Assembly (NCBI GenBank): GCA_900758315.1
Contig: CAAERF010000552.1
Location: 1-10,735, forward strand
Reading direction: 5' to 3'
Length of the DNA: 10,735 nt
DNA from: an uncultured Oscillospiraceae bacterium
GTDB lineage: Bacteria; Bacillota; Clostridia; Oscillospirales; Oscillospiraceae
Shown here: one piece after another, positions 6,133 to 10,735 of the stretch
Layout: each line of letters begins with the position of its first letter
Position numbering within the stretch: position 1 is the stretch's first letter
Program-made: the position numbers and the translations under genes
The notes under the pieces: generated by a model
What the model saw: only the letters and a program-made list of their open reading frames with translations
Told to the model about the DNA's origin: nothing
Database searches by the model: none

Positions 6133-7365
6133 ATGGATCGGGAACTGCGCGCCGGGGTGCAGAGCATCGTGCGGCAGGCCATTGCCGCCGTGCTGCCGGA
6201 CGAAGCGGTGCGCCGCGCGCTGGCCGCGTTTACGCCGGGGCCCGGCCGCGTGCTGCTGGTGGCGGCCGGCAAGGCCGCCTGGCAGATGGCCCGCGCCGCG
6301 CTGGACGTGCTGCCCCGCGTGGACGGCGGGGCCGTCATCACCAAATACGGCCACGCGCAGGGCGCGCTGCCCGGCGTGACCTGCTATGAAGCCGGGCACC
6401 CACTGCCGGACGAAAACTCCTTTACCGCCACCCGCGCGGCGCTGGCGCTGACCCAAGATCTGCATGCCGGGGATACCGTCGTGTTTTTGCTCTCGGGCGG
6501 GGGCAGCGCGCTGTTTGAGCAGCCGCTGGTGCCCGGCGCGGAGCTGCAGCGCATCACCGGCCAGCTGCTGGGGCGCGGGGCGGATATTGTCGAGATCAAC
6601 ACGGTGCGCAAGCGCCTTTCCGCCGTCAAGGGCGGGCGGTTTGCGCAGCACTGCGCCCCGGCGCGGGTGTTCCAGGTCGTTTTGTCGGACATTTTGGGCG
6701 ACCCGCTCGATATGATCGCCTCCGGCCCGGCCTGCCCCGACACGGCCACTTGCGCCGACGCGCTGGCCGTGGCCGAAAAATACCGCCTGACCCTGAGCGA
6801 AGCGGCGCGGGCCTGCCTTTTGCGGGAGACGCCCAAGCGCCTGGACAATGTGGAGACGCACGTCACCGGCAGCGTGCGGCAGCTGTGCGCCGCCGCGGCC
6901 AACGCCTGCCGGGCGCTGGGCTACGAGCCGGTGCTGCTGACCGACCGCCTTGACTGCGAGGCGCGCGAGGCCGGGCGTTTCCTGGCGGCCATCGCCCGCA
7001 CCCACGCCGGGTCCGGGCGGCGGCTGGCATTTCTGGCAGGCGGCGAGCCGGTCGTGCACCTGACCGGCCACGGCCTTGGCGGCCGCAGCCAGGAGCTGGC
7101 GCTGGCCGCTGCGCCGGGGCTGGTGGGGCTGGAAGCGGCCGTGTTCAGCGTCGGGTCGGACGGTACCGACGGCCCCACCGACGCCGCGGGCGGCTATGTG
7201 GACGGCGAAACGCTGGCCGCCCTGGCCGCCAAAGGCTGGTCCGTGCCCGCCGCGCTGGCCGAAAACGACGCCTACCACGCCCTGCAGGCCGTGGGCGGCC
7301 TGCTTATCACCGGGCCCACCGGCACCAACGTCAACGATATCGCCGCGGCGCTCATCAATGGATAA
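6133..7365 (+). CDS. Glycerate 2-kinase, class II (DUF4147-MOFRL)
   Basis: The 410-residue protein is a full-length class II glycerate kinase, which phosphorylates D-glycerate with ATP to 2-phosphoglycerate and feeds lower glycolysis. The N-terminal DUF4147-type domain shows VAAGKAAW with Lys47, the glycine-rich LLSGGGSAL (119-127) and a [11 protein letters not shown] stretch. The C-terminal MOFRL domain shows [14 protein letters not shown] (341-354) and ends [14 protein letters not shown]. Homologues are often labelled hydroxypyruvate reductase (TtuD), but these motifs are those of the kinase. The ATG at 6133 is preceded by AGGGGG. GC content is very high, matching the beta-glucosidase. A perfect minus-strand open frame over this gene is a by-product of that composition. 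No reductase or transporter neighbour is visible to tell which pathway supplies glycerate. Confidence 0.92.
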   Translation: MDRELRAGVQSIVRQAIAAVLPDEAVRRALAAFTPGPGRVLLVAAGKAAWQMARAALDVLPRVDGGAVITKYGHAQGALPGVTCYEAGHPLPDENSFTATRAALALTQDLHAGDTVVFLLSGGGSALFEQPLVPGAELQRITGQLLGRGADIVEINTVRKRLSAVKGGRFAQHCAPARVFQVVLSDILGDPLDMIASGPACPDTATCADALAVAEKYRLTLSEAARACLLRETPKRLDNVETHVTGSVRQLCAAAANACRALGYEPVLLTDRLDCEAREAGRFLAAIARTHAGSGRRLAFLAGGEPVVHLTGHGLGGRSQELALAAAPGLVGLEAAVFSVGSDGTDGPTDAAGGYVDGETLAALAAKGWSVPAALAENDAYHALQAVGGLLITGPTGTNVNDIAAALING

Positions 7366-7402
7366 ATGAGCCGATGTGTTGTGCATGACGCCATAAAGAA
7401 AA

Positions 7403-7428
7403 TAAGGCCGCAAGGCCTTACATGTTTT
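7403..7428 (+). terminator. Terminator-like hairpin after the glycerate kinase
   Basis: TAAGGCC (7403-7409), a GCAA tetraloop, then GGCCTTA (7414-7420) form a perfect 7-bp stem. Only a short T run follows (7425-7428), so termination may be partial. Confidence 0.6.
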
Positions 7429-7465
7429 CCTGGTGCTGCCGTCCGGCAGGTTCAAACTCCATCTA

Positions 7466-7494
7466 TTCCCATAAGCGAACGGCTATTGTATAAT
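7466..7494 (+). promoter_or_regulatory. Promoter of the P-loop kinase gene
   Basis: A perfect TATAAT (7489-7494) lies 40 bases before the kinase start. The -35 candidate TTCCCA (7466-7471) matches 4 of 6 positions at 17-base spacing. Confidence 0.6.
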
Positions 7495-7533
7495 CGTGGC
7501 AAAGGCAACCTGGAAGGACGGGGAGGGAAACCA

Positions 7534-8079
7534 ATGAAGCAGGGAAGAATTATTGTGATCACCGGTTCGCCGGGGACAGGCAAGACAACGGCTGCGTCGA
7601 TCGTTGCGAAAGAATCCGGTATGGATAAATCCGTGCACATGCACACGGACGACTTCTTTCATTATTTAAGCAAAGGCGCCATACCGCCGCATCTGCCGGA
7701 ATCCAACGAGCAGAACCTGGTTGTCATTGAAGCATTTTTGGAAGCCGCCAAGCGATACGCCCGCGGCGGGTATGATGTAATTGTAGACGGAATTGTCGGC
7801 CCGTGGTTTTTGGAACCATGGCGAGCCCTTGCCCGGGAAGGGTACGAGGTCCATTACATTGTTTTAAGGGCCGGCAAGGAGGAGACGATGCGGCGGGCCG
7901 TGCAGCGCGCAAAGCTGGACAGAAAAACCAATATTGAACTGGTGGAAACCATGTGGGAACAATTTTGCGGCCTGGGGCGCTATGAAGCGCATGTTATAGA
8001 TACGACAAATTGTTCCGTTCAGGAAACCGTTTCCGCCATACAAGAAAAAATCGCAAGCGGGACGGCTGTGCTCTCCTAA
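7534..8079 (+). CDS. P-loop small-molecule kinase (AAA_33 / zeta-toxin-like fold)
   Basis: The 181-residue cytoplasmic NTPase starts at 7534, where GGGGAGGG lies just upstream; the frame is open further left, but the Walker A motif then sits at its normal place near the N-terminus. GSPGTGKT (11-18) binds the ATP phosphates. THDD-like MHTDDFF (36-42) holds acidic residues that in this fold usually act on the substrate hydroxyl. YDVIVDGIVG (80-89) is a Walker-B-like strand, and RRAVQRAKLDR (120-130) looks like the arginine-rich lid. The layout matches AAA_33 kinases, a group including chloramphenicol phosphotransferase-like and zeta-toxin-like enzymes. The substrate cannot be told from sequence. 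There is no antitoxin-like neighbour, so a housekeeping or resistance-type phosphotransferase is likelier than a toxin. It has its own promoter and a moderate base composition, unlike the two GC-rich genes before it. Confidence 0.8.
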   Translation: MKQGRIIVITGSPGTGKTTAASIVAKESGMDKSVHMHTDDFFHYLSKGAIPPHLPESNEQNLVVIEAFLEAAKRYARGGYDVIVDGIVGPWFLEPWRALAREGYEVHYIVLRAGKEETMRRAVQRAKLDRKTNIELVETMWEQFCGLGRYEAHVIDTTNCSVQETVSAIQEKIASGTAVLS

Positions 8080-8125
8080 AGCGGGTTTGTCTGGCAATAC
8101 AGGATTTACGAGGCGTTATAAATCG

Positions 8126-8254
8126 ATGACCAAAATACTTTTTTGCCACGGCAGGATCTTGAAAAATCCCGCAAAAGCCAGTAAAATCAAGGGCTTTACG
8201 GAGCAGAAAGGCGCTTACCACATCACTACTACAGCATTTTTGGAAGCGCCTTGA
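8126..8254 (+). pseudogene. Remnant starting like a low-molecular-weight tyrosine phosphatase, fused to repeat DNA
   Basis: The 42-codon frame begins MTKILFCHGRI, which resembles the start of low-molecular-weight protein tyrosine phosphatases (typically MxKVLFVCHGNICRSP), then leaves the family. The C-x5-R active-site loop is incomplete, with no Arg at the sixth position after Cys. The rest (KNPAKASKIKGFTEQKG...TTTAFLEAP) looks like translated repeat DNA and covers a hairpin, AAAGCC/GGCTTT, around a conserved 12-base loop (about 8174-8197). A related start is at 10543. It could be a relic of a gene split by mobile-element insertion. I do not think it is an active phosphatase. Confidence 0.5.
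8178..8193 (+). repeat. 16-base repeat, inverted copy at 10607-10622
   Basis: CCAGTAAAATCAAGGG here recurs exactly on the minus strand at 10607-10622. It sits in the loop of the AAAGCC/GGCTTT hairpin inside the phosphatase-like remnant. With its partner it brackets the TetR operon. Confidence 0.65.
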
Positions 8255-8280
8255 TGTGACAAGTTTCGATATAGGAGAAC

Positions 8281-8321
8281 GCAAGCGGCGATATCCCAAA
8301 ATAAGGAGTATCGCCGCTTGC
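8281..8321. repeat. Hairpin with 13-bp perfect arms
   Basis: GCAAGCGGCGATA (8281-8293) and TATCGCCGCTTGC (8309-8321) are perfectly complementary around a 15-base loop that has a further TCC/GGA pairing. No T run follows in either direction. It lies between the phosphatase remnant and the TetR gene end, and could be a repeat-element end or a bidirectional mRNA 3' structure. The rest of 8255-8402 shows no gene. Confidence 0.65.
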
Positions 8322-8402
8322 TGTATGCAGGTAAATATGTGCCTTGAGTAAATGCTCATGTGCCATAAAGTAACACGCAAGAATTTGATAGGTAGCCACC
8401 CA

Positions 8403-8954
8403 CTATTCCGTACTTTTATCAGCAAAAAAGCTATCCCGCCCATGATATTCGCTTTTGATGATTTCAGCCATATCCTCTGGGCTTTCTTTACAGCCGCTTT
8501 TTAGCCAAAGTTTTATAATTTGTGTAATGCCTGCTTTGAAAAATTCCATGTGATATTCAATAAATCTGTTCTGAAAATGCTCACGGGCAAGATTAGTATC
8601 ATACCGGAAAATTTTATAGTTGTTATCATATCCCAGCTTGAAATAAGTCTTGTAAAAAATTTGGTTGTCTTTGATGTGCCGGAACAATTTCAGATAATCG
8701 TTGCTGTTAAAGCCTTGTGTGACTTCCTCTCTGTATAAGTCTGACACTTCATTTTCCAGCTTATTCCGTATCGCGTCGGCCAATCCATAAATATCTGTAT
8801 AGTTTGCGTAGAACGTGGTTCGGTTTAATCCGGCGTGTTTGCAAATATCCGATACGCTGATTTCATTCAGCTCTTTTGTTTGGAGTAACTCAATAAAAAC
8901 TTTCTCAATACGCTCCATAGACTCTTTTTTCCGTTTGTTATTTGGTGTATTCAT
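8403..8954 (-). CDS. TetR/AcrR family transcriptional regulator
   Basis: The 183-residue protein has the length of a typical TetR-family one-domain sensor. The N-terminal HTH lies at about residues 32-58 (ISVSDICKHAGLNRTTFYANYTDI), with the family's conserved TTFYxxY recognition-helix pattern. The C-terminal part is helical and aromatic-rich, presumably a ligand-binding and dimerisation domain of the TetR_C_7 kind; the ligand is unknown. The start at 8954 is supported by AAGGAG 5 bases upstream. It faces away from the membrane-protein operon across 123 bases holding two matching palindromes, one over its own -35 region. It therefore most likely represses itself and the divergent operon. It is AT-rich, like that operon and unlike the 4.6-7.4 kb genes. 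Confidence 0.9.
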   Translation of the reverse strand: MNTPNNKRKKESMERIEKVFIELLQTKELNEISVSDICKHAGLNRTTFYANYTDIYGLADAIRNKLENEVSDLYREEVTQGFNSNDYLKLFRHIKDNQIFYKTYFKLGYDNNYKIFRYDTNLAREHFQNRFIEYHMEFFKAGITQIIKLWLKSGCKESPEDMAEIIKSEYHGRDSFFADKSTE

Positions 8955-8970
8955 AAAAGCTCCTTTATCT

Positions 8971-8982
8971 CAACACTTGTTG
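8971..8982. promoter_or_regulatory. Operator 1 (CAACA-N2-TGTTG)
   Basis: CAACACTTGTTG, extended to 14 bases by T and A on either side, is a dyad upstream of the TetR gene start. It shares its half-sites and 2-base spacer with the second site at 9039. It lies inside the expected 5' leader of the regulator and upstream of the -35 of the plus-strand promoter. Confidence 0.6.
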
Positions 8983-8994
8983 ATAAATTGATGA

Positions 8995-9023
8995 TTGTTT
9001 TTTGCCTACAACCCCATTATACT
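8995..9023 (+). promoter_or_regulatory. Promoter of the membrane-protein operon
   Basis: TTGTTT (8995-9000) and TATACT (9018-9023) are spaced by 17 bases. Its -10 overlaps the -10 of the opposing regulator promoter on the other strand, so the two promoters probably compete. The second operator would lie just after its start site. Confidence 0.5.
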
Positions 9024-9044
9024 TGATTTGTAATAAAGCAACAA
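9016..9044 (-). promoter_or_regulatory. Promoter of the TetR regulator gene
   Basis: On the minus strand, TTGTTG (plus positions 9039-9044) and a perfect TATAAT (9016-9021) are separated by 17 bases. The -35 lies inside operator 2, so bound regulator should block it. Confidence 0.65.
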
Positions 9045-9050
9045 CTGTTG
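9039..9050. promoter_or_regulatory. Operator 2 (CAACA-N2-TGTTG)
   Basis: CAACAACTGTTG has the same half-sites and spacer as operator 1, 68 bases away. It covers the regulator's -35 and sits downstream of the opposing promoter's -10, so one protein could control both directions. Confidence 0.65.
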
Positions 9051-9077
9051 TTTTAATGTTTTGGAGGTGCTTATCAG

Positions 9078-9449
9078 ATGAAAAAAAGTAGTTTTGTAGC
9101 GATGGTATTAGGAACGGTGAGTGTTGTTCTGTTTGCGTTGGGAATGTGCATGGCACTTATCCCGGAATGGAACGCTTTTAAGCCGGGTGTCATTTTCGGT
9201 TGTGTCGGTCTGCTTCTCGGTCTTATTACACTGTTTGTTTGGCGAAAGATGGAACATAGGGAGCCGCTCCATATTACTGGCAAAACCGTTCTGACCGTTA
9301 TTGTCGGTGTCGTGGGTGCTCTGGTGCTGGGCGTTGGGATGTGTTGCAGCATGGTATGGGGCAAAATGGTTATGGGTGTTGTAATCGGGCTTATTGGAAT
9401 TGTCATTCTTCTTTGCCTGATCCCGTTGACAAAAGGTATTAAAGATTGA
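9078..9449 (+). CDS. Four-helix membrane protein with internal duplication
   Basis: The 123-residue protein is almost entirely membrane-embedded, with helices at about 7-28, 35-55, 68-91 and 96-117 and a short basic loop (WRKMEHRE) in the middle. The two halves look alike: GMCMALIPEW followed by a GVIFGCVGLLLG helix, and GMCCSMVWGK followed by a GVVIGLIGIVIL helix. This suggests a duplicated two-helix unit. GGAGGTG at 9063-9069 supports the ATG. It is the first gene of the TetR-controlled operon and its stop overlaps the next start. I do not recognise the family. A small transporter subunit or membrane-stress protein would fit the TetR context, but that is inference. Confidence 0.85.
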   Translation: MKKSSFVAMVLGTVSVVLFALGMCMALIPEWNAFKPGVIFGCVGLLLGLITLFVWRKMEHREPLHITGKTVLTVIVGVVGALVLGVGMCCSMVWGKMVMGVVIGLIGIVILLCLIPLTKGIKD

Positions 9450-10144
9450 AGCCGACACAGAAAGCCTTATCACTGCTCAATAAAACAGAAACAGGCAAAA
9501 GGATTGCGTCCAGCAAGCGTTATCGTATCATCCTGTCAGCTACGGCGTCCCTTGCATTCAATTTGCTCTACGCTTTATATCACCTTGTGCTCGGCATTTT
9601 GAGCCTTTCCCTCTGGTTTATTGCCATGTGCGCTTTTTATGGTATTTTAGCTACAGTGCGGTTTTCTGCGGTATTGTGTGAGCGAAATCATCAAAAATCA
9701 CCAGATAACGATACAGAATTGTTTGTGATGAAGCTATCCGGCTTACTATTGCTCGTATTGGGAGTTGTGCTTGCAACAGTCAATTATCTTAGCCTGTCAC
9801 AGAATATTGCTACACAGTATGGAGAAATCATGATGATAACGATTGCCGCTTACACCTTTTACAAAATTACAATGGCAATAGTAAAGGCAGTAAAGCAACA
9901 CAAAAATCCATCCCCGCTATTAAGGGTAATACGGAATATCGGATATGCAGAAGTAGCTGCTTCCATACTTACATTACAACGCTCTATGCTGGTTTCTTTC
10001 GGTTCCATGAGCGCCGGAAACGTTCATTTTATGAACGCTGTCACGGGAGCTGCCGTATGCTTGTTTGTACTGATACTGGGCTTGTCAATGATTAAAACAT
10101 CAAAAGGAAAGGAACCTGATATATGGCAAAATCAAAACTTGTAG
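9446..10144 (+). CDS. Six-helix integral membrane protein
   Basis: The 232-residue protein begins at a TTG whose last two bases are part of the previous gene's TGA (TTGA overlap), so translation is probably coupled. AAAGG lies about 10 bases upstream. A basic N-terminus (residues 1-27) precedes helices at roughly 28-50, 52-75, 92-112, 126-146, 163-183 and 195-222, with Lys/Arg-rich loops on the presumed cytoplasmic side. No ATPase, transporter signature or catalytic motif is visible and I cannot name the family. The tight coupling to both neighbours and to a TetR regulator suggests one complex or pathway at the membrane, possibly export of, or protection from, the compound the TetR protein senses. 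Confidence 0.85.
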   Translation: MKPTQKALSLLNKTETGKRIASSKRYRIILSATASLAFNLLYALYHLVLGILSLSLWFIAMCAFYGILATVRFSAVLCERNHQKSPDNDTELFVMKLSGLLLLVLGVVLATVNYLSLSQNIATQYGEIMMITIAAYTFYKITMAIVKAVKQHKNPSPLLRVIRNIGYAEVAASILTLQRSMLVSFGSMSAGNVHFMNAVTGAAVCLFVLILGLSMIKTSKGKEPDIWQNQNL

Positions 10145-10323
10145 AAACAAATGAGAAAATAGCAAAGAAAGTTGTTGATGCCTATCAAAAAGTTGAAGAT
10201 ACGGTTATCGGCGGCTATACCAAAATCGAGGACGCTTTTGTTGACCGCTATCTGACGAAAGAGGGAGAAAGTGTTGAGGAAGCAAAAGCGCGATTAAAGC
10301 GTGAACAAAATGCACGCCAGTAA
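10123..10323 (+). CDS. Small charged repeat protein, 66 residues
   Basis: The ORF overlaps the end of the six-helix gene by 22 bases and is preceded by AAAGGAA. The protein is highly charged and soluble-looking. It carries a tandem 11-residue unit: YQKVEDTVIGG then YTKIEDAFVDR (about residues 21-42), i.e. Y-x-K-[VI]-E-D-x6. The C-terminus (LTKEGESVEEAKARLKREQ) is a likely amphipathic helix. The pattern suggests a helical adaptor or peripheral membrane-binding protein. I recall similar small proteins in other clostridia but know no function. It closes the TetR-controlled operon and its stop lies 1 base before the second structured 3' element. Confidence 0.75.
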   Translation: MAKSKLVETNEKIAKKVVDAYQKVEDTVIGGYTKIEDAFVDRYLTKEGESVEEAKARLKREQNARQ

Positions 10324-10324
10324 T

Positions 10325-10462
10325 TAGCAAAGCCAGCCGAGCCAGCGGGCGGTCAAGATGAACGGCGCATACGCGCCGCCGCCCGCGGCCCCGCCCGCCT
10401 TTGCAGACAGGCAATCAAGGGGCGACAGCAAAAAGTGCTGCCGCCCCTTGACTGTTTTTCTG
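10325..10462 (+). ncRNA. Structured 3' element, copy 2
   Basis: This aligns with 3238-3378 over about 100 bases. The outer stem GCAAAG/CTTTGC (10327-10332, 10399-10404), the bulge TCAAGATGAA (10353-10362) and the GGCAATCAAGG block are identical. The middle stem is now GCGGGCGG (10345-10352) with CCGCCCGC (10379-10386) in place of TCAACGG/CCGTTGA, so both arms changed together. The inner stem is CGGCGC (10363-10368) with GCGCCG (10373-10378). The last hairpin, AAGGGGCG-CAGCA (10417-10430) with TGCTG-CGCCCCTT (10436-10449), is followed by five T residues and is a better terminator than in copy 1. Its arms also differ from copy 1 on both sides. Confidence 0.65.
10417..10459 (+). terminator. Intrinsic terminator of the TetR-controlled operon (3' part of copy 2)
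   Basis: A 13-bp stem with one A/C mismatch and an AAAAG loop is followed by GACTG and TTTTT. It should end the 9.0-10.3 kb transcript. Confidence 0.65.
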
Positions 10463-10495
10463 GAGGAATTGAAGGTGCAAATGGCGGTCCTTTAT

Positions 10496-10503
10496 GGTAT
10501 AAT
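10496..10503 (+). promoter_or_regulatory. Extended -10 promoter element
   Basis: A perfect TATAAT (10498-10503) is preceded by TGG, giving an extended -10 (the TGN motif starts at 10495). No good -35 is seen at 16-18 bases. With the AAAAGGGG site at about 10525-10532 it would drive the short phosphatase-like frame at 10543. Confidence 0.5.
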
Positions 10504-10542
10504 CAGCAAGACAAAAACATCCAGAAAAGGGGCGCACACACG

Positions 10543-10596
10543 ATGACGAAGGTTTTATTCATCTGCCACGGCAGTATTTGGGCAGCACATGAATAG
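10543..10596 (+). pseudogene. Start of a low-molecular-weight tyrosine phosphatase, broken after 17 codons
   Basis: MTKVLFICHGSIWAAHE followed by TAG. The first 12 residues match the well-known N-terminus of low-molecular-weight protein tyrosine phosphatases up to the active-site loop (C-H-G-x-I, which should continue C-R-S-P). The match then stops abruptly. A plausible promoter and ribosome-binding site precede it, so this is the front of a once-real gene cut inside the catalytic loop. The 8126 remnant breaks at the same place. Confidence 0.6.
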
Positions 10597-10606
10597 AGGC
10601 CAGAAC

Positions 10607-10622
10607 CCCTTGATTTTACTGG
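10607..10622 (-). repeat. 16-base repeat, inverted copy of 8178-8193
   Basis: Exact reverse complement of the 8178-8193 repeat, 11 bases after the broken phosphatase frame. Flanking bases differ between the copies. Confidence 0.65.
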
Positions 10623-10646
10623 ACTTTCTCAAATGACCGTTGGGAA

Positions 10647-10667
10647 TTTACTACTTATTTACTACTT
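10647..10667. repeat. Tandem TTTACTACTT direct repeat
   Basis: TTTACTACTT occurs at 10647-10656 and again at 10658-10667, an 11-base period of about one helical turn. Such phasing fits two copies of a protein bound on one face of the DNA, for example integrase arm sites. No gene is recognisable from 10597 to the window end. A short minus-strand frame entering from the right edge could be the tail of a gene outside the window, but I cannot support that. Confidence 0.45.
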
Positions 10668-10735
10668 TAGACAACGAGTGATTATAGCCTCAACAACGAT
10701 ATAAAATCTGAAAGGGACATCGTACAAGCGGTGTC

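Noticed and set aside
6133..7365. Hydroxypyruvate reductase
   Set aside because: This name is often given to the family. The SGGGSA and MOFRL motifs are those of class II glycerate kinases, and there is no nucleotide-binding Rossmann motif for NAD(P)H.
5716..7455. 579-codon open frame on the minus strand
   Set aside because: It is antisense to the beta-glucosidase end and the glycerate kinase, both with clear family motifs. Very GC-rich genes leave such frames open, and its Gln/Gly/Arg/Ala-rich translation resembles no protein family.
7366..7533. Upstream extension of the P-loop kinase
   Set aside because: It would include the terminator hairpin and the promoter. The GGGGAGGG site and normal Walker A position favour 7534.
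7534..8079. Zeta-type toxin of a toxin-antitoxin pair
   Set aside because: The fold is similar, but there is no small antitoxin gene beside it, and it has its own promoter and terminator context.
1..10735. CRISPR arrays, tRNA or rRNA genes
   Set aside because: No regularly spaced repeat-spacer pattern, no tRNA cloverleaf and no rRNA-like conserved block was seen on either strand.

Overview
The window looks like low-to-mid-GC Firmicutes mobile DNA wrapped around a short block of much more GC-rich chromosomal DNA. Strong GGAGG-type ribosome-binding sites, GTG/TTG starts, Bacillota-style promoters and the gene families present suggest a clostridial gut anaerobe. An Oscillospirales/Ruminococcaceae host is my guess from the very GC-rich GH1 and glycerate kinase genes next to AT-rich accessory DNA. 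It is not proven by any marker gene.

Positions 1-591 hold the end of an unrecognised helical protein of intermediate base composition. Positions 601-3235 form an AT-rich restriction-modification cassette with its own promoter: a Dam-type (D12 class) adenine methyltransferase followed 14 bases later by an AlwI-family type IIS endonuclease. Positions 3238-3930 have no convincing gene but are packed with structure. They hold a structured 3' element that recurs near 10.3 kb, a 29-pair hairpin whose wobble pairs only work in a plus-strand RNA, a terminator, and a run of strong hairpins that could be a transfer origin. At 3929-4057 the minus strand carries a truncated XRE/Cro-type repressor, which probably marks a recombination junction.

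Positions 4636-7365 are GC-rich: a GH1 beta-glucosidase, a terminator, then a class II (MOFRL) glycerate 2-kinase and its terminator. A P-loop kinase of the AAA_33 type with its own promoter follows (7534-8079). These look like metabolic genes, with beta-glucoside cleavage and glycerate entry into glycolysis.

From about 8100 the DNA is AT-rich again. A remnant resembling the start of a low-molecular-weight tyrosine phosphatase (8126) and a 13-bp-arm hairpin are followed by a TetR-family regulator on the minus strand. It is divergent from three overlapping plus-strand genes: a 4-helix membrane protein, a 6-helix membrane protein and a 66-residue repeat protein. Two matching palindromes, CAACA-N2-TGTTG, sit around overlapping back-to-back promoters, so the TetR protein probably controls both directions. 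This operon ends, like the restriction-modification operon, directly in the structured 3' element (second copy, 10325). A promoter then drives a second phosphatase-like start that is broken after 17 codons, and the window ends in short repeats.

The most unusual feature is the shared 3' element. Two unrelated cargo operons end 1-2 bases before copies of it, and the two copies keep their loops and bulge while changing both arms of a stem in step.
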